From Caulobacteraceae bacterium (lineage in GTDB: Bacteria > Pseudomonadota > Alphaproteobacteria > Caulobacterales > Caulobacteraceae): a stretch of 64,000 nt of DNA. The notes beneath the pieces were generated by a model. That model saw only the letters and a program-made list of their open reading frames with translations. It made no database searches and was not told the DNA's origin. The DNA lies in contig JAFBAO010000046.1 in the NCBI GenBank assembly GCA_019247715.1, positions 1 to 64,000 of the forward strand, given 5' to 3'. Both the position numbers and the translations under genes were made by a program. Shown here piece by piece: positions 52,954 to 64,000 of the stretch (position 1 is its first letter; each line of letters opens with the position of its first letter).

Positions 52954-54426
52954 TCAGCCGCCCTGGATCACCTCGCCGTGCAGGTTGATGTCCAGGCCCT
53001 CCACCTCGACTTCCTCACTGACGCGGATGCCGATGGTGTACTTGAGGATGGCGAGGATGATGAAGGTGCCCACTCCGCAATAGACGAACACCGTCGCCAC
53101 ATCGAGGAGCTGCAGCCCCATCTGCTTGAAGTTGCCGTCGAGCAGCCAGCCGTGGCCGAGGGAGTTGATCTTGCTGGAGGCGAAGACGCCCGTCAGGATC
53201 GCACCCAGAGCCCCGCCGATCCCGTGCACGCCCCAGCAGTCGAGGGCGTCGTCGTAGAAGCCCAGCATCTTCTTGAGGTGGACGGCGGCGAAGTAGCAGA
53301 CGACGCCCGCGGCGATGCCGATCAGCAGCGCCCCGGTGGGGTTCACGAAGCCGGAGGCCGGCGTGATAGCCACCAGACCGGCGACCGCCCCCGAAGCCAT
53401 GCCGATGACGGTGGGCTTCTTGGCGATGAGCCATTCCATGAACATCCAGGCGAGCGTCGCGGCGGCGGTGGCGATCTGGGTCGCCGCGGCGGCCATGCCG
53501 GCCTGGCCGTCATGGGCCTCCACGGCCGAGCCGGCGTTGAACCCGAACCAGCCGACCCACAGGAGCGAGGCGCCGATCACCGCGTAGGCGGGGTTGTACG
53601 GGGCGAAGTTCTCGGTCCCGAGGCCCTTGCGCTTGCCGAGCATCAGCGCCGTCACCAGCCCGGCGGTGCCGGCGTTCAGGTGCACGACGCTGCCGCCGGC
53701 GAAGTCGAGGGCGCCGAGCCCGCCGAGGCCGAGCCAGCCCTTGGCGGACCAGACCCAGTGGGCGATCGGGCAGTAGATGAAGATCAGCCACAGCCCCATG
53801 AACCACAGGAAAGCCGAGTATTTCATGCGGTCGGCGAGTGCGCCCGCGATCAGCGCCGGAGTGATGATCGCGAACGTCATCTGGAAGAACATGTACACCG
53901 TCTCGGGTATCGTCGGCGCGAGAGGGCTGGCTATGTTGATGTCGGCGTTCAGCGGCGCCAGCAGCGCATAGCTGAAGCTCGGCATGTAGGGGTCGTTGCC
54001 CACGAACGCCATCGAGTAGCCGATCAGCATCCAAAGCACGGTGATGAGCGCCGTGGCCCCGAAGCTCTGAGCGATGGTGGCCAGCACGTTCTTCTTGCGG
54101 ACCATGCCGGCGTAGAACAGCGCCAGCCCCGGGATGGTCATCAGCAGGACCAGCACCGAAGAAGTCAGCATCCAGGCGTCGTCACCCGAGTTGACGCTGT
54201 CCTTGCTGTAGTCGTGAGTCGCGTCGTTGGAGGCCGCCGCCGGAGCCGCCGCTGCGGGGGCGGGCGCAGCCGCGTTGGTCGCCTCATTGGTCGGCGCCGC
54301 GTTGGCGGCCGCCGCCGGCTCCGGCGCGTTGGTGGCGGCGTTCTGGGCGAGCGCCGTCAGCGGCGCGCCCAGGAGCATGGCCGCTATGGCCAGCCCCGCC
54401 AGGCGTTGTATTCCGAGCAGTTTCAT
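52954..54426 (-). CDS. amtB: Ammonium transporter
   Basis: Inner-membrane ammonium channel of 490 residues. A cleavable signal peptide (about 1-27) and an Ala-rich periplasmic linker precede the eleven-helix Amt fold. The twin channel histidines are in GGSVVHLNAG and CWGVHGIGG, and the periplasmic binding aromatic residues are around LALFYAGMVRKKN. GlnK would plug it from the cytoplasm when ammonium is plentiful. The ATG at 54426 starts the signal sequence; glnK is 29 bp upstream. Confidence 0.95.
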   Translation of the reverse strand: MKLLGIQRLAGLAIAAMLLGAPLTALAQNAATNAPEPAAAANAAPTNEATNAAAPAPAAAAPAAASNDATHDYSKDSVNSGDDAWMLTSSVLVLLMTIPGLALFYAGMVRKKNVLATIAQSFGATALITVLWMLIGYSMAFVGNDPYMPSFSYALLAPLNADINIASPLAPTIPETVYMFFQMTFAIITPALIAGALADRMKYSAFLWFMGLWLIFIYCPIAHWVWSAKGWLGLGGLGALDFAGGSVVHLNAGTAGLVTALMLGKRKGLGTENFAPYNPAYAVIGASLLWVGWFGFNAGSAVEAHDGQAGMAAAATQIATAAATLAWMFMEWLIAKKPTVIGMASGAVAGLVAITPASGFVNPTGALLIGIAAGVVCYFAAVHLKKMLGFYDDALDCWGVHGIGGALGAILTGVFASSKINSLGHGWLLDGNFKQMGLQLLDVATVFVYCGVGTFIILAILKYTIGIRVSEEVEVEGLDINLHGEVIQGG

Positions 54427-54455
54427 TGAAAGGTACCCCTTGTCCCCGTGATTTC

Positions 54456-55220
<765 letters not shown>

Positions 55221-55883
55221 ATGCACCTGACGCGCCTTATGACCACCGCGGCTGCGGCGGCCTTGCTCGCTTGCCCGGCGCTGGCCGCCGAGACCGTTTC
55301 CGAGCCTGCGCCGGCCCCGCCGCCGGCGGCTGCCCCGGCCGCTCCGGCGGCGGCCCTGCCGAGCATCCCGAAGGTCGCCCCCGGACCCGACATCTACGAG
55401 ACCCTGAAGGCGTCCGGGCAGTTCGCCATCCTGGTTAAGGCGCTCGAGACGACCAACCTGAAGGGGGTGCTGAAGACCTATCCGAACCTGACCTTCTTCG
55501 CCCCCACCGACGCCGCCTTCAACGCCCTGCCGCCGGACGTTCTGGCCAAGCTCACCGGGACCAGCACGGCGGCCGCCAATCAGATGCAGCAGATCCTCAA
55601 GTACTGCCTCATCAACGCCCAGGTCGATTCCAGCAAGATCAAGGGCGCCAAGGGCCCGGTGACCACGGTGGAGGGCGCCTCGATCCAGCTGGACGGCAGC
55701 AACCCCGACGACCTGCTGGTCAACAACGCCGACATCATCCAGGCCGACGTGCGCACCGCCAACGGCGGGATCGTCCACGTCATCGACAAGCTGGTGGTCC
55801 CCTCCGACAGCCCCTACTACGCCACCCTGGCGTCGCCCGCGCCCCCGGCCGCCCCGGCGCCGGCCGCCGCCTCCGGCGGCTGA
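55221..55883 (+). CDS. Secreted fasciclin (FAS1) domain protein
   Basis: Exported protein of 220 residues. A signal peptide covers 1-22 (AAAAALLACPALA-AE), then a Pro/Ala-rich linker to about residue 50. One FAS1 domain follows with the H1 motif NLTFFAPTDAAFNALPP and the H2-like GGIVHVIDKLVVP. FAS1 proteins mediate adhesion or act in the periplasm. AGGGAGA precedes the ATG. The tail is again Pro/Ala-rich. A small secreted protein gene follows 83 bp downstream. Confidence 0.9.
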   Translation: MHLTRLMTTAAAAALLACPALAAETVSEPAPAPPPAAAPAAPAAALPSIPKVAPGPDIYETLKASGQFAILVKALETTNLKGVLKTYPNLTFFAPTDAAFNALPPDVLAKLTGTSTAAANQMQQILKYCLINAQVDSSKIKGAKGPVTTVEGASIQLDGSNPDDLLVNNADIIQADVRTANGGIVHVIDKLVVPSDSPYYATLASPAPPAAPAPAAASGG

Positions 55884-55966
55884 GGCCCGGAACCGGCAAG
55901 CCTAGCCGCGCGTTGGCTTCGGCAGGAAAGGGCCCGATCGCCCTGCCTGCCAGAAGGAACTTCGCC

Positions 55967-56341
55967 ATGCCAGTTCGTTACGGACTTGCCGCAGCGGCGG
56001 CGGCTTGCCTCGTGGGCGGCCTCGCCTTTGCGGAAACCCCGCCGTCGCCGGACGCCAGCAGCCCTCCCGCCGCCGGCGAGCCCGCTGCGCCCGCCGACCA
56101 GAGCCAACCGCCGGCCGCCCCGGCCGACCAAGGCCAGGCTCCGGCCGCGGCCCCCATGTCCGCCCCGGCCGACCAGTCGACCGCCCCGGCCGCGACGGGC
56201 GCCGAAAGCTCGGCCCAGGTGGCTCAGGCCGGAACCCAGGTGGTTGCGAGCCAGCCGGTTCCCGACACCCCCGACAACCGGGCCAAGTACGGGGCGCCGC
56301 TCTCCCACGCCGGCAAGCACACCAAGCCCGCCGGTAACTGA
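55967..56341 (+). CDS. Small secreted Pro/Ala/Gln-rich protein
   Basis: Exported low-complexity protein of 124 residues. The signal peptide (about 1-22) ends at LAFA-E. The mature part has imperfect repeats of the type AAPADQSQPP and APADQGQAP. A short charged tail ends it. No domain is recognised; it is probably disordered in the periplasm. AGAAGGAA precedes the ATG at 55967. Same strand as the fasciclin gene and glyQ. Confidence 0.6.
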   Translation: MPVRYGLAAAAAACLVGGLAFAETPPSPDASSPPAAGEPAAPADQSQPPAAPADQGQAPAAAPMSAPADQSTAPAATGAESSAQVAQAGTQVVASQPVPDTPDNRAKYGAPLSHAGKHTKPAGN

Positions 56342-56431
56342 GCCGGTCCGTCCGGTCGCTTGAAGGCCTGGTCGGCGGGCCCTATAGGTCCGCCGACCTT
56401 CCGCGCTGTCGCGCCGAATCCCGGGCCTGAG

Positions 56432-57346
56432 ATGACCGCGTCCCCGCCTCTGTCGTTCCAGGGACTGATCCTGGCGCTGCACGACTACTGGAGCCGGCAG
56501 GGCTGCGTGATCTTGCAGCCCTACGACGTGGAGGTCGGGGCGGGCACCTTGCATCCGGCGACGGTGCTGCGCTCGCTCGGACCGAAGCCCTGGCGCGTCG
56601 CCTACGTCCAGCCGTCCCGACGGCCGGCGGACGGCCGCTACGGCGAGAACCCGAACCGGCTGCATCAGCACCACCAGTACCAGGTCATCCTGAAGCCGAA
56701 CCCGCCGGACATGCAGGCCCTCTACCTGGGCTCGCTGGAGGCGGTGGGCATCGATCCGGCCCTGCACGACATCCGCTTCGTGGAGGACGACTGGGAGAAC
56801 CCCACCGTCGGAGCCTGGGGTCTCGGGTGGGAAGTCTGGTGCGACGGCATGGAGGTCACCCAGTACACCTACTTCCAGCAGGTGGGGGGGCTGGACGTCT
56901 TCCCCGTGGCCGGCGAACTCACCTACGGTCTGGAGCGGCTTTCGCTCTACGTTCAGGGCGTCGAGAATGTCTACGACCTCGCCTACAACGACCCGCAGAG
57001 CCCCGATTTCAAGACCTATGGGGATGTCTTCCTGGAGAACGAGCGCCAGTTCTCGGCCTTCGAGCTGGAGGCGGCGGACGTGGCGGTGCTCATGCGTCAG
57101 TTCGAGGAGATGGAGCGGGAAGTTCCGCGCCTCCTGGCGCGGCGCGGCCGGCAAGGGCAGCCCCTGGTGCTGCCCGCCTACGACCACGTGCTGAAGGCCT
57201 CGCACCTCTTCAACCTGATGGACGCCCGTGGCGCCATCGCCGTTGCCGAGCGCCAGAGCTACATCGGCCGCATCCGCGATCTTTGCAAAGCCTGCGCCGA
57301 GGCCTGGACCGTCCAGGAAGGCGAGAACGCCCGCGGCGGCGTCTGA
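56432..57346 (+). CDS. glyQ: Glycine-tRNA ligase alpha subunit
   Basis: Catalytic alpha subunit of the bacterial alpha2-beta2 glycyl-tRNA synthetase, 304 residues against 303 in E. coli. Class II motifs are clear, for example [33 protein letters not shown] and [15 protein letters not shown]. The ATG at 56432 gives the usual length; one 24 codons upstream is in frame but adds unconserved residues. glyS follows after one base. Confidence 0.96.
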   Translation: MTASPPLSFQGLILALHDYWSRQGCVILQPYDVEVGAGTLHPATVLRSLGPKPWRVAYVQPSRRPADGRYGENPNRLHQHHQYQVILKPNPPDMQALYLGSLEAVGIDPALHDIRFVEDDWENPTVGAWGLGWEVWCDGMEVTQYTYFQQVGGLDVFPVAGELTYGLERLSLYVQGVENVYDLAYNDPQSPDFKTYGDVFLENERQFSAFELEAADVAVLMRQFEEMEREVPRLLARRGRQGQPLVLPAYDHVLKASHLFNLMDARGAIAVAERQSYIGRIRDLCKACAEAWTVQEGENARGGV

Positions 57347-57347
57347 C

Positions 57348-59386
57348 ATGCCCCAACTGCTGCTCGAGCTCTTCTCCGAGGAGATCCCGGCGCGGATGCA
57401 GGCCGGCGCCGCCCGCGACCTGGAGCGGCTGGCGCGCGAGCGCCTGACCGGCGCCGAGCTCGGCTTCGAGGGCCTGCGGGCCTTCGCCGGGCCGCGGCGG
57501 CTGACGCTGGTGGTCGACGGGCTGCCGAGCGCCCAGGGCGACCGGCGCGAGGAGCGCAAGGGGCCCAGGATCGGCGCCCCCGAGGCGGCCATGGAAGGCT
57601 TCCTGCGTTCGGTGGGGCTGCTGCGCCACCAGCTGGTCGAGCGCGACGGCGCCTATTTCGCTCACCTCCACCGGGCCGGGCGTCCCACTGCCGAGATCGT
57701 CGCCGAGATGGTGGAGGCGATCGTCCGCGGCTTTCCGTGGCCGAAGTCCATGACCTGGGGGGAGGGCAAGCTTCGCTGGGTGCGGCCCCTGCGCCGGATC
57801 CTGTGCGTGTTCGACCGCGAGGTGATCCGCTTCGGGATCGAGGGCCTGGAGGCCTCGGACCTCACCGAGGGGCACCGCTTCATGGGTCCGCGCCGACCCT
57901 TCCGCGCCCGCGACTTCGACGAGTACCGTGAGGGGCTGGCCGGGCATTTCGTGGTCCTGGACCCGCAGGAGCGCAAGGACCGGATCCTCGCCGCCGCGCA
58001 AGACCTCTGCGACGCCAACGGCCTGGAGTTCGTGGAGGACCAGGGCTTGCTGGACGAGGTGGCGGGTCTCGCCGAGTGGCCGGCGCCGATCCTGGGTCAG
58101 ATGGATCCCAAGTTCCTGGAGCTGCCCCCCGAGGTCATCCGCACCTCGATGCGCGTCCACCAGCGCTACTTCGCGGTGCGCTATCCGGGCGTGGAGGCGC
58201 TGGCCCCGCGGTTCGTGGTGGTGGCCAACATCGAAGCGGCGGACGGCGGCGCCCTGGTGGCGGCGGGCGCCGCCCGGGTGCTGTCGGCCCGGCTGCAGGA
58301 CGCCCGGTTCTTCTGGGAAGAGGACCTCAAGGTCCCCCTGGAGAACCGGCTCGAGCGCCTGAAAGGCGTCACCTTCCACGCCAAGCTGGGAACCATGCAC
58401 GAGCGCGTGGAGCGGATCGAGGCGCTGGCGCGTGAGCTCGCCCCCCTGGTGGGCGCCGAGCCGGGCCGGGCGGCGCTGGCCGCGCGGCTCGCCAAGGCCG
58501 ACCTCGTCAGCGGCATGGTGAGCGAGTTCCCCGAGCTGCAGGGGGTGATGGGCGGCCACTACGCGCGAGCCGAGGGGCTGGGCGAGGACCTCGCCTCCGC
58601 CATCGCCGACCACTATCGGCCGGCGGGACCCAGCGACGCCGTCCCCACCGCCCCGGTGACGGTGGCCGTGGCGCTCGCGGACAAGCTCGACACGATGGCG
58701 GGCTTCTTCGCCATCGGCGAGAAGCCCACCGGCTCGCGCGATCCCTTCGCCCTGCGGCGCGCCGCCTTGGGCCTGATCCGGATCATCCTCGCCGGTCAGC
58801 TGCGGCTTGCGATGCGCCAGGTGCTGAAGTCCGCCCTCTACGGGCCGGGCGATGCGTCCGCGCTCGTGGTCGAGATCCTGGTCTTCCTCGCCGACCGGCT
58901 GAAGGTCCAGCTTCGGGAAGACGGCAGGCGGCACGACCTGGTGGATGCGGTCTTCGCCCTGGGGGACGACGACCTGGTGCGGATCGTGCGGCGGGTGGAG
59001 GCCCTGGAAGGATTCCTGGGGACCGAGGACGGGGCGAACCTGCTGGCCGGCCACAAGCGGGCCAGCAACATCCTGAACGCCGAAGCCAAGAAGGGCGTCC
59101 TGCCGTCGGGCGCCGCCGCGCCGATGGCCGAGGCGCCCGCCGAGGAGGCGGCGCTGATCCGGGCCCTGGCCAAGGCCCGGCCCGAGGTGGAGGCGGCGGC
59201 GGCGGGCGAGGACTTCGCCGGCGCCATGCGCGCTCTGGCGGCCTTGCGGGCGCCCGTGGACGCCTTCTTCGATAAGGTGCTGGTCAATTCACCCGTTCCG
59301 GAGGAGCGCGACAACCGGCTGCGGCTTCTCTTGGAAGTCCGCGCCGCGATGGACTTAGTGGCGGATTTCTCGCTGGTTTCAGGGTA

Positions 59387-59387
<1 letters not shown>
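57348..59387 (+). CDS. glyS: Glycine-tRNA ligase beta subunit
   Basis: Beta subunit that recognises tRNA-Gly, 679 residues. The N-terminus LLLELFSEEIPARM, the segment WPKSMTWGEGKLRWVRP and the middle HD-like region (SEFPELQGVMGGHYA) match the family, followed by the C-terminal anticodon-binding domain. It starts at the ATG right after the glyQ stop and ends in a one-base overlap with ppdK. Confidence 0.96.
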
Positions 59388-62089
<2,702 letters not shown>

Positions 62090-62108
62090 GGCCGGCTTCG
62101 GGGGGGCC

Positions 62109-62678
62109 ATGACCGATTCGCCACTCGAGGAGCTCGAGCACCACGAGCATGCCGAGCACGCCGCCCATGCGGCCCACGCCGGCGACGCCTTGGTCTCTCA
62201 GGTCACCTTCACCATCGCGGTGCTGGCGGTGCTGGCCGCGGTGAGCGCCAGCCTGGAGACCACCGAGAGCGACGCGGCCATCTCGGCCAAGAACGACGCC
62301 GTCCTAGCCCAGGACCAGGCCACCGACCAGTGGGGCTTCGCCAACTCCAAGGCCTTGCGCAAGAAGGTCTACGAGCTGGCCGCCGACCAGGCCGGGCCGA
62401 AGGCGGGGGCCTACGTCACGCTCGCCGCCCGCGAGGAGGCCGACCAGCACAAGGCCCAGGCCGACGCCAAGGCGCTCGAAGAAAAGCGCGACCGGGCCCT
62501 GGAGCGCTCGGAGGTCCACGAACGCCGCCACGGCCGGCTCACCATCGCCTCCACCCTGCTGCACATGGCTATCGCCATCGCCACCCTGGCGATCATCCTG
62601 AGGCGCCGCTGGCCCTGGTTCGCCGCCATCGCCCTCAGCGCCGCTGGCCTCGGCGCGGCGGCCTGGGCGTTTCTCTAG
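62109..62678 (+). CDS. DUF4337-domain membrane protein
   Basis: Membrane protein of 189 residues. A His/Glu/Ala-rich N-terminus (HEHAEHAAHAAHAG), which could bind metal, precedes a first membrane helix (about 29-46). A long coiled-coil loop follows, then two C-terminal helices (about 148-163 and 168-187). This is the DUF4337 layout; function unknown. It is 19 bp after ppdK. Its TAG stop is the first part of a palindromic repeat. Confidence 0.8.
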   Translation: MTDSPLEELEHHEHAEHAAHAAHAGDALVSQVTFTIAVLAVLAAVSASLETTESDAAISAKNDAVLAQDQATDQWGFANSKALRKKVYELAADQAGPKAGAYVTLAAREEADQHKAQADAKALEEKRDRALERSEVHERRHGRLTIASTLLHMAIAIATLAIILRRRWPWFAAIALSAAGLGAAAWAFL

Positions 62679-62725
62679 AGCGCGTTCCGCAAAAGTGGAA
62701 CCGCTTTTGCGACGAGAACGCGCTC
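62678..62725. repeat. Palindromic repeat element, half 1
   Basis: Inverted arms GAGCGCGTTC and GAACGCGCTC enclose inner arms CGCAAAAG and CTTTTGCG, giving a 48-bp hairpin. It starts on the last base of the DUF4337 stop. The sequence resembles a repeat I associate with many alphaproteobacterial genomes. It may also terminate transcription of the ppdK unit. Confidence 0.7.
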
Positions 62726-62740
62726 CAAGTCTTTGAATTC

Positions 62741-62791
62741 TAGAGCACGATTCAACGATCAGACGATTCCGTCTGATCGCATCGTGCTCTA
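62741..62791. repeat. Palindromic repeat element, half 2
   Basis: Arms TAGAGCACGAT and ATCGTGCTCTA enclose CGATCAGACG and CGTCTGATCG, an almost perfect 51-bp hairpin, 15 bp after half 1. The two halves share the TAGAGC start and probably move or spread as one unit. Confidence 0.7.
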
Positions 62792-62853
62792 GCGTCCCGG
62801 GTCCGAAGGTCGCCAGCGCCCCGTCATCGAGCGAACCTCCAATTCACCACGCT

Positions 62854-63720
62854 TCAGGCGCTCCGCTCGGCCGCGCGCAGCTTATCCGGATTGATCACGA
62901 CATAGACCGCCGCCAGGCGCCCGTTTCCGTCCGGCTGGAAGGCGAGGCTCGAGAGACCGTCGGCGGTCCGGATGATGGCGCCCAGATAGCCGTTGATCCT
63001 GGCGAGGCGCACGTCCCCCTCCACAGGCCAGCTTCCGCGCCAGAAGAGGCCGCCGATCAGGGCCATGACGTCCTCGCGCCCGACGAGCGGGCGCAGCGCC
63101 GCCTTCCGCTTGCCGCCGCCGTCGGAGATCATCACCGCGTCCTCGGCCAGCAACGCCTTCAGCCCGTCGAGATCGCCGGTCCGGGCCGCGCTCATGAACG
63201 CGATCGCCAACCGCGTCGCCTCCTCCTGCGGCGCGTTGAAGCGCGGCCGGGCCTTCTCGACATGGGCGCGGGCGCGCGCCGCCAGCTGCCGGCAGGCGGC
63301 CTCGCTGCGGCCAAGGGTCTCGGCGATGGAGGCGTAGTCGGCGTCAAAGACGTCGTGCAGCAGGAAGACGGCCCGCTCCAGCGGCGAGAGCCGCTCCAGG
63401 GCCAGCAGGAAGGCCACCGAGACTTCCTCGGCGCGCTCCAGCGGATCCTCGGCCAGGTCCTCGATGAGAGGCTCCGGAAGCCAGGGACCGCGGTAGGCGG
63501 CCCGCCGGGCCTTCTCGCTGCGCAGCCGGTCCAGGCAAAGACGCGTGGCCACCCGGGTGAGCCAGGCCGCCGGATCGGCGATGGAGGCCTGGTCGGCGCC
63601 CTGCCAGCGGATCCAGGCGTCCTGGGCGACGTCCTCGGCCTCGCCGACCTGGCCCAGCATCCGGTAGGCGAGCCGGACCAGCCGCGGCCGCTCGGTCTGG
63701 AACGGATCGCCGCCGGTCAT
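62854..63720 (-). CDS. ECF41-type RNA polymerase sigma factor
   Basis: Extracytoplasmic-function sigma factor of 288 residues. Region 2 (RLAYRMLGQVGEAEDVAQDAW) and region 4 (LSPLERAVFLLHDVFDADY) are followed by a SnoaL-like C-terminal domain of about 110 residues. The WLPEPLI linker and the ending NPDKL are marks of ECF41/SigJ factors, whose C-terminal domain regulates activity in place of an anti-sigma factor. It overlaps its upstream CMD gene by 4 bp (ATGA), the usual partner of this group. Confidence 0.92.
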   Translation of the reverse strand: MTGGDPFQTERPRLVRLAYRMLGQVGEAEDVAQDAWIRWQGADQASIADPAAWLTRVATRLCLDRLRSEKARRAAYRGPWLPEPLIEDLAEDPLERAEEVSVAFLLALERLSPLERAVFLLHDVFDADYASIAETLGRSEAACRQLAARARAHVEKARPRFNAPQEEATRLAIAFMSAARTGDLDGLKALLAEDAVMISDGGGKRKAALRPLVGREDVMALIGGLFWRGSWPVEGDVRLARINGYLGAIIRTADGLSSLAFQPDGNGRLAAVYVVINPDKLRAAERSA

Positions 63721-64000
63721 GCGGCTCTCAGGCGCGACGCCTCGAAGGGCGCCGCCTCTCCAGCCACTACGACCTTCGAGCAGGTCTTGCCGTAACCCAT
63801 GGCGTACTTGAGCGTCGGGTACATCCGCGCGGTCGTCAGCGCCAGGGAAAGGGCGATCAGGCCCTCTTCGCCCCAGCGCCGGACGATCTCGTCACGCAGG
63901 GCGTCACCCGCCTCCAGATCCCTGGCGAGGGAGGCCCTGGCGAAGCGGCAAGCGAGGGCGGCCGGCTCGCCCATCGCCGCTTCGTCCCCGGCGAGGATGG
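63717..64000 (-). CDS. Carboxymuconolactone decarboxylase-like protein (5' end outside window)
   Basis: About 94 C-terminal residues are visible; the frame runs off the right edge, so the in-frame ATG at 63974 is probably internal. The ending TTARMYPTLKYAMGYGKTCSKV fits the CMD/AhpD-like proteins encoded with ECF41 sigma factors, which are thought to be peroxidase-like redox enzymes. The catalytic CxxC region would lie outside the window and cannot be checked. The stop overlaps the sigma-factor start. Confidence 0.75.
   Translation of the reverse strand, partial: ILAGDEAAMGEPAALACRFARASLARDLEAGDALRDEIVRRWGEEGLIALSLALTTARMYPTLKYAMGYGKTCSKVVVAGEAAPFEASRLRAA

Overview
This GC-rich 64 kb stretch is chromosomal DNA from an alphaproteobacterium of the family Caulobacteraceae; the gene set suggests Phenylobacterium or a close relative. 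The main evidence is a 231-residue CtrA, a SciP (CtrA inhibitor) and a FlbD flagellar activator. They sit among flagellar genes in an order that matches my memory of Caulobacter. There are also GANTC sites, TTAA-type CtrA boxes and alphaproteobacterial LexA boxes. I see no rRNA, tRNA, CRISPR array, prophage or intact insertion sequence.

Layout. 1-4.7 kb: radC (cut by the left edge, with a LexA box), a PhoPQ-like two-component operon with a PepSY protein, a J-domain co-chaperone and a YcgN-type cysteine-cluster protein. 4.7-5.3 kb: a GC-rich non-coding stretch. 5.3-16.6 kb: an orphan MASE1 membrane protein, a NitT/TauT-type ABC transporter, a DUF2336 protein, a solenoid protein behind a perfect CtrA box, prfC, an M23 peptidase, arsC-like, a coaA-like kinase and a MOSC protein. 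16.7-36.3 kb: the cell-cycle and flagellar block. It holds ctrA, divergent fliIJ, the operon fliF-fliG-fliH-fliN-flbD-bla-flhA, sciP, fliK-flgD-flgE and divergent flgK-flgL. 36.4-47.4 kb: mnmA, a PilZ protein, an HxlR regulator, a thiolase, two DUF3617 proteins, an unknown gene behind a CtrA-like box, YceI, a radical SAM gene with a LexA box, a lytic transglycosylase and a family-4-like uracil-DNA glycosylase. 47.5-64 kb: ETF-ubiquinone oxidoreductase, a TPR lipoprotein, ispE, glnK-amt, a fasciclin protein, glyQS, ppdK, a bipartite palindromic repeat, and an ECF41-type sigma factor with its CMD partner cut by the right edge.

How it works together. CtrA starts the flagellar cascade and SciP limits CtrA output. 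FlbD, encoded in the fliF operon, would switch on the late sigma-54 promoters, two of which can be read between fliK and flgK. All three regulators lie within about 13 kb. The oddest gene is a complete class A beta-lactamase, translationally packed between flbD and flhA. Further leads are two SOS (LexA) boxes, CtrA boxes in front of unrecognised genes, and two families of short palindromic repeats with CTAG ends placed on stop codons.
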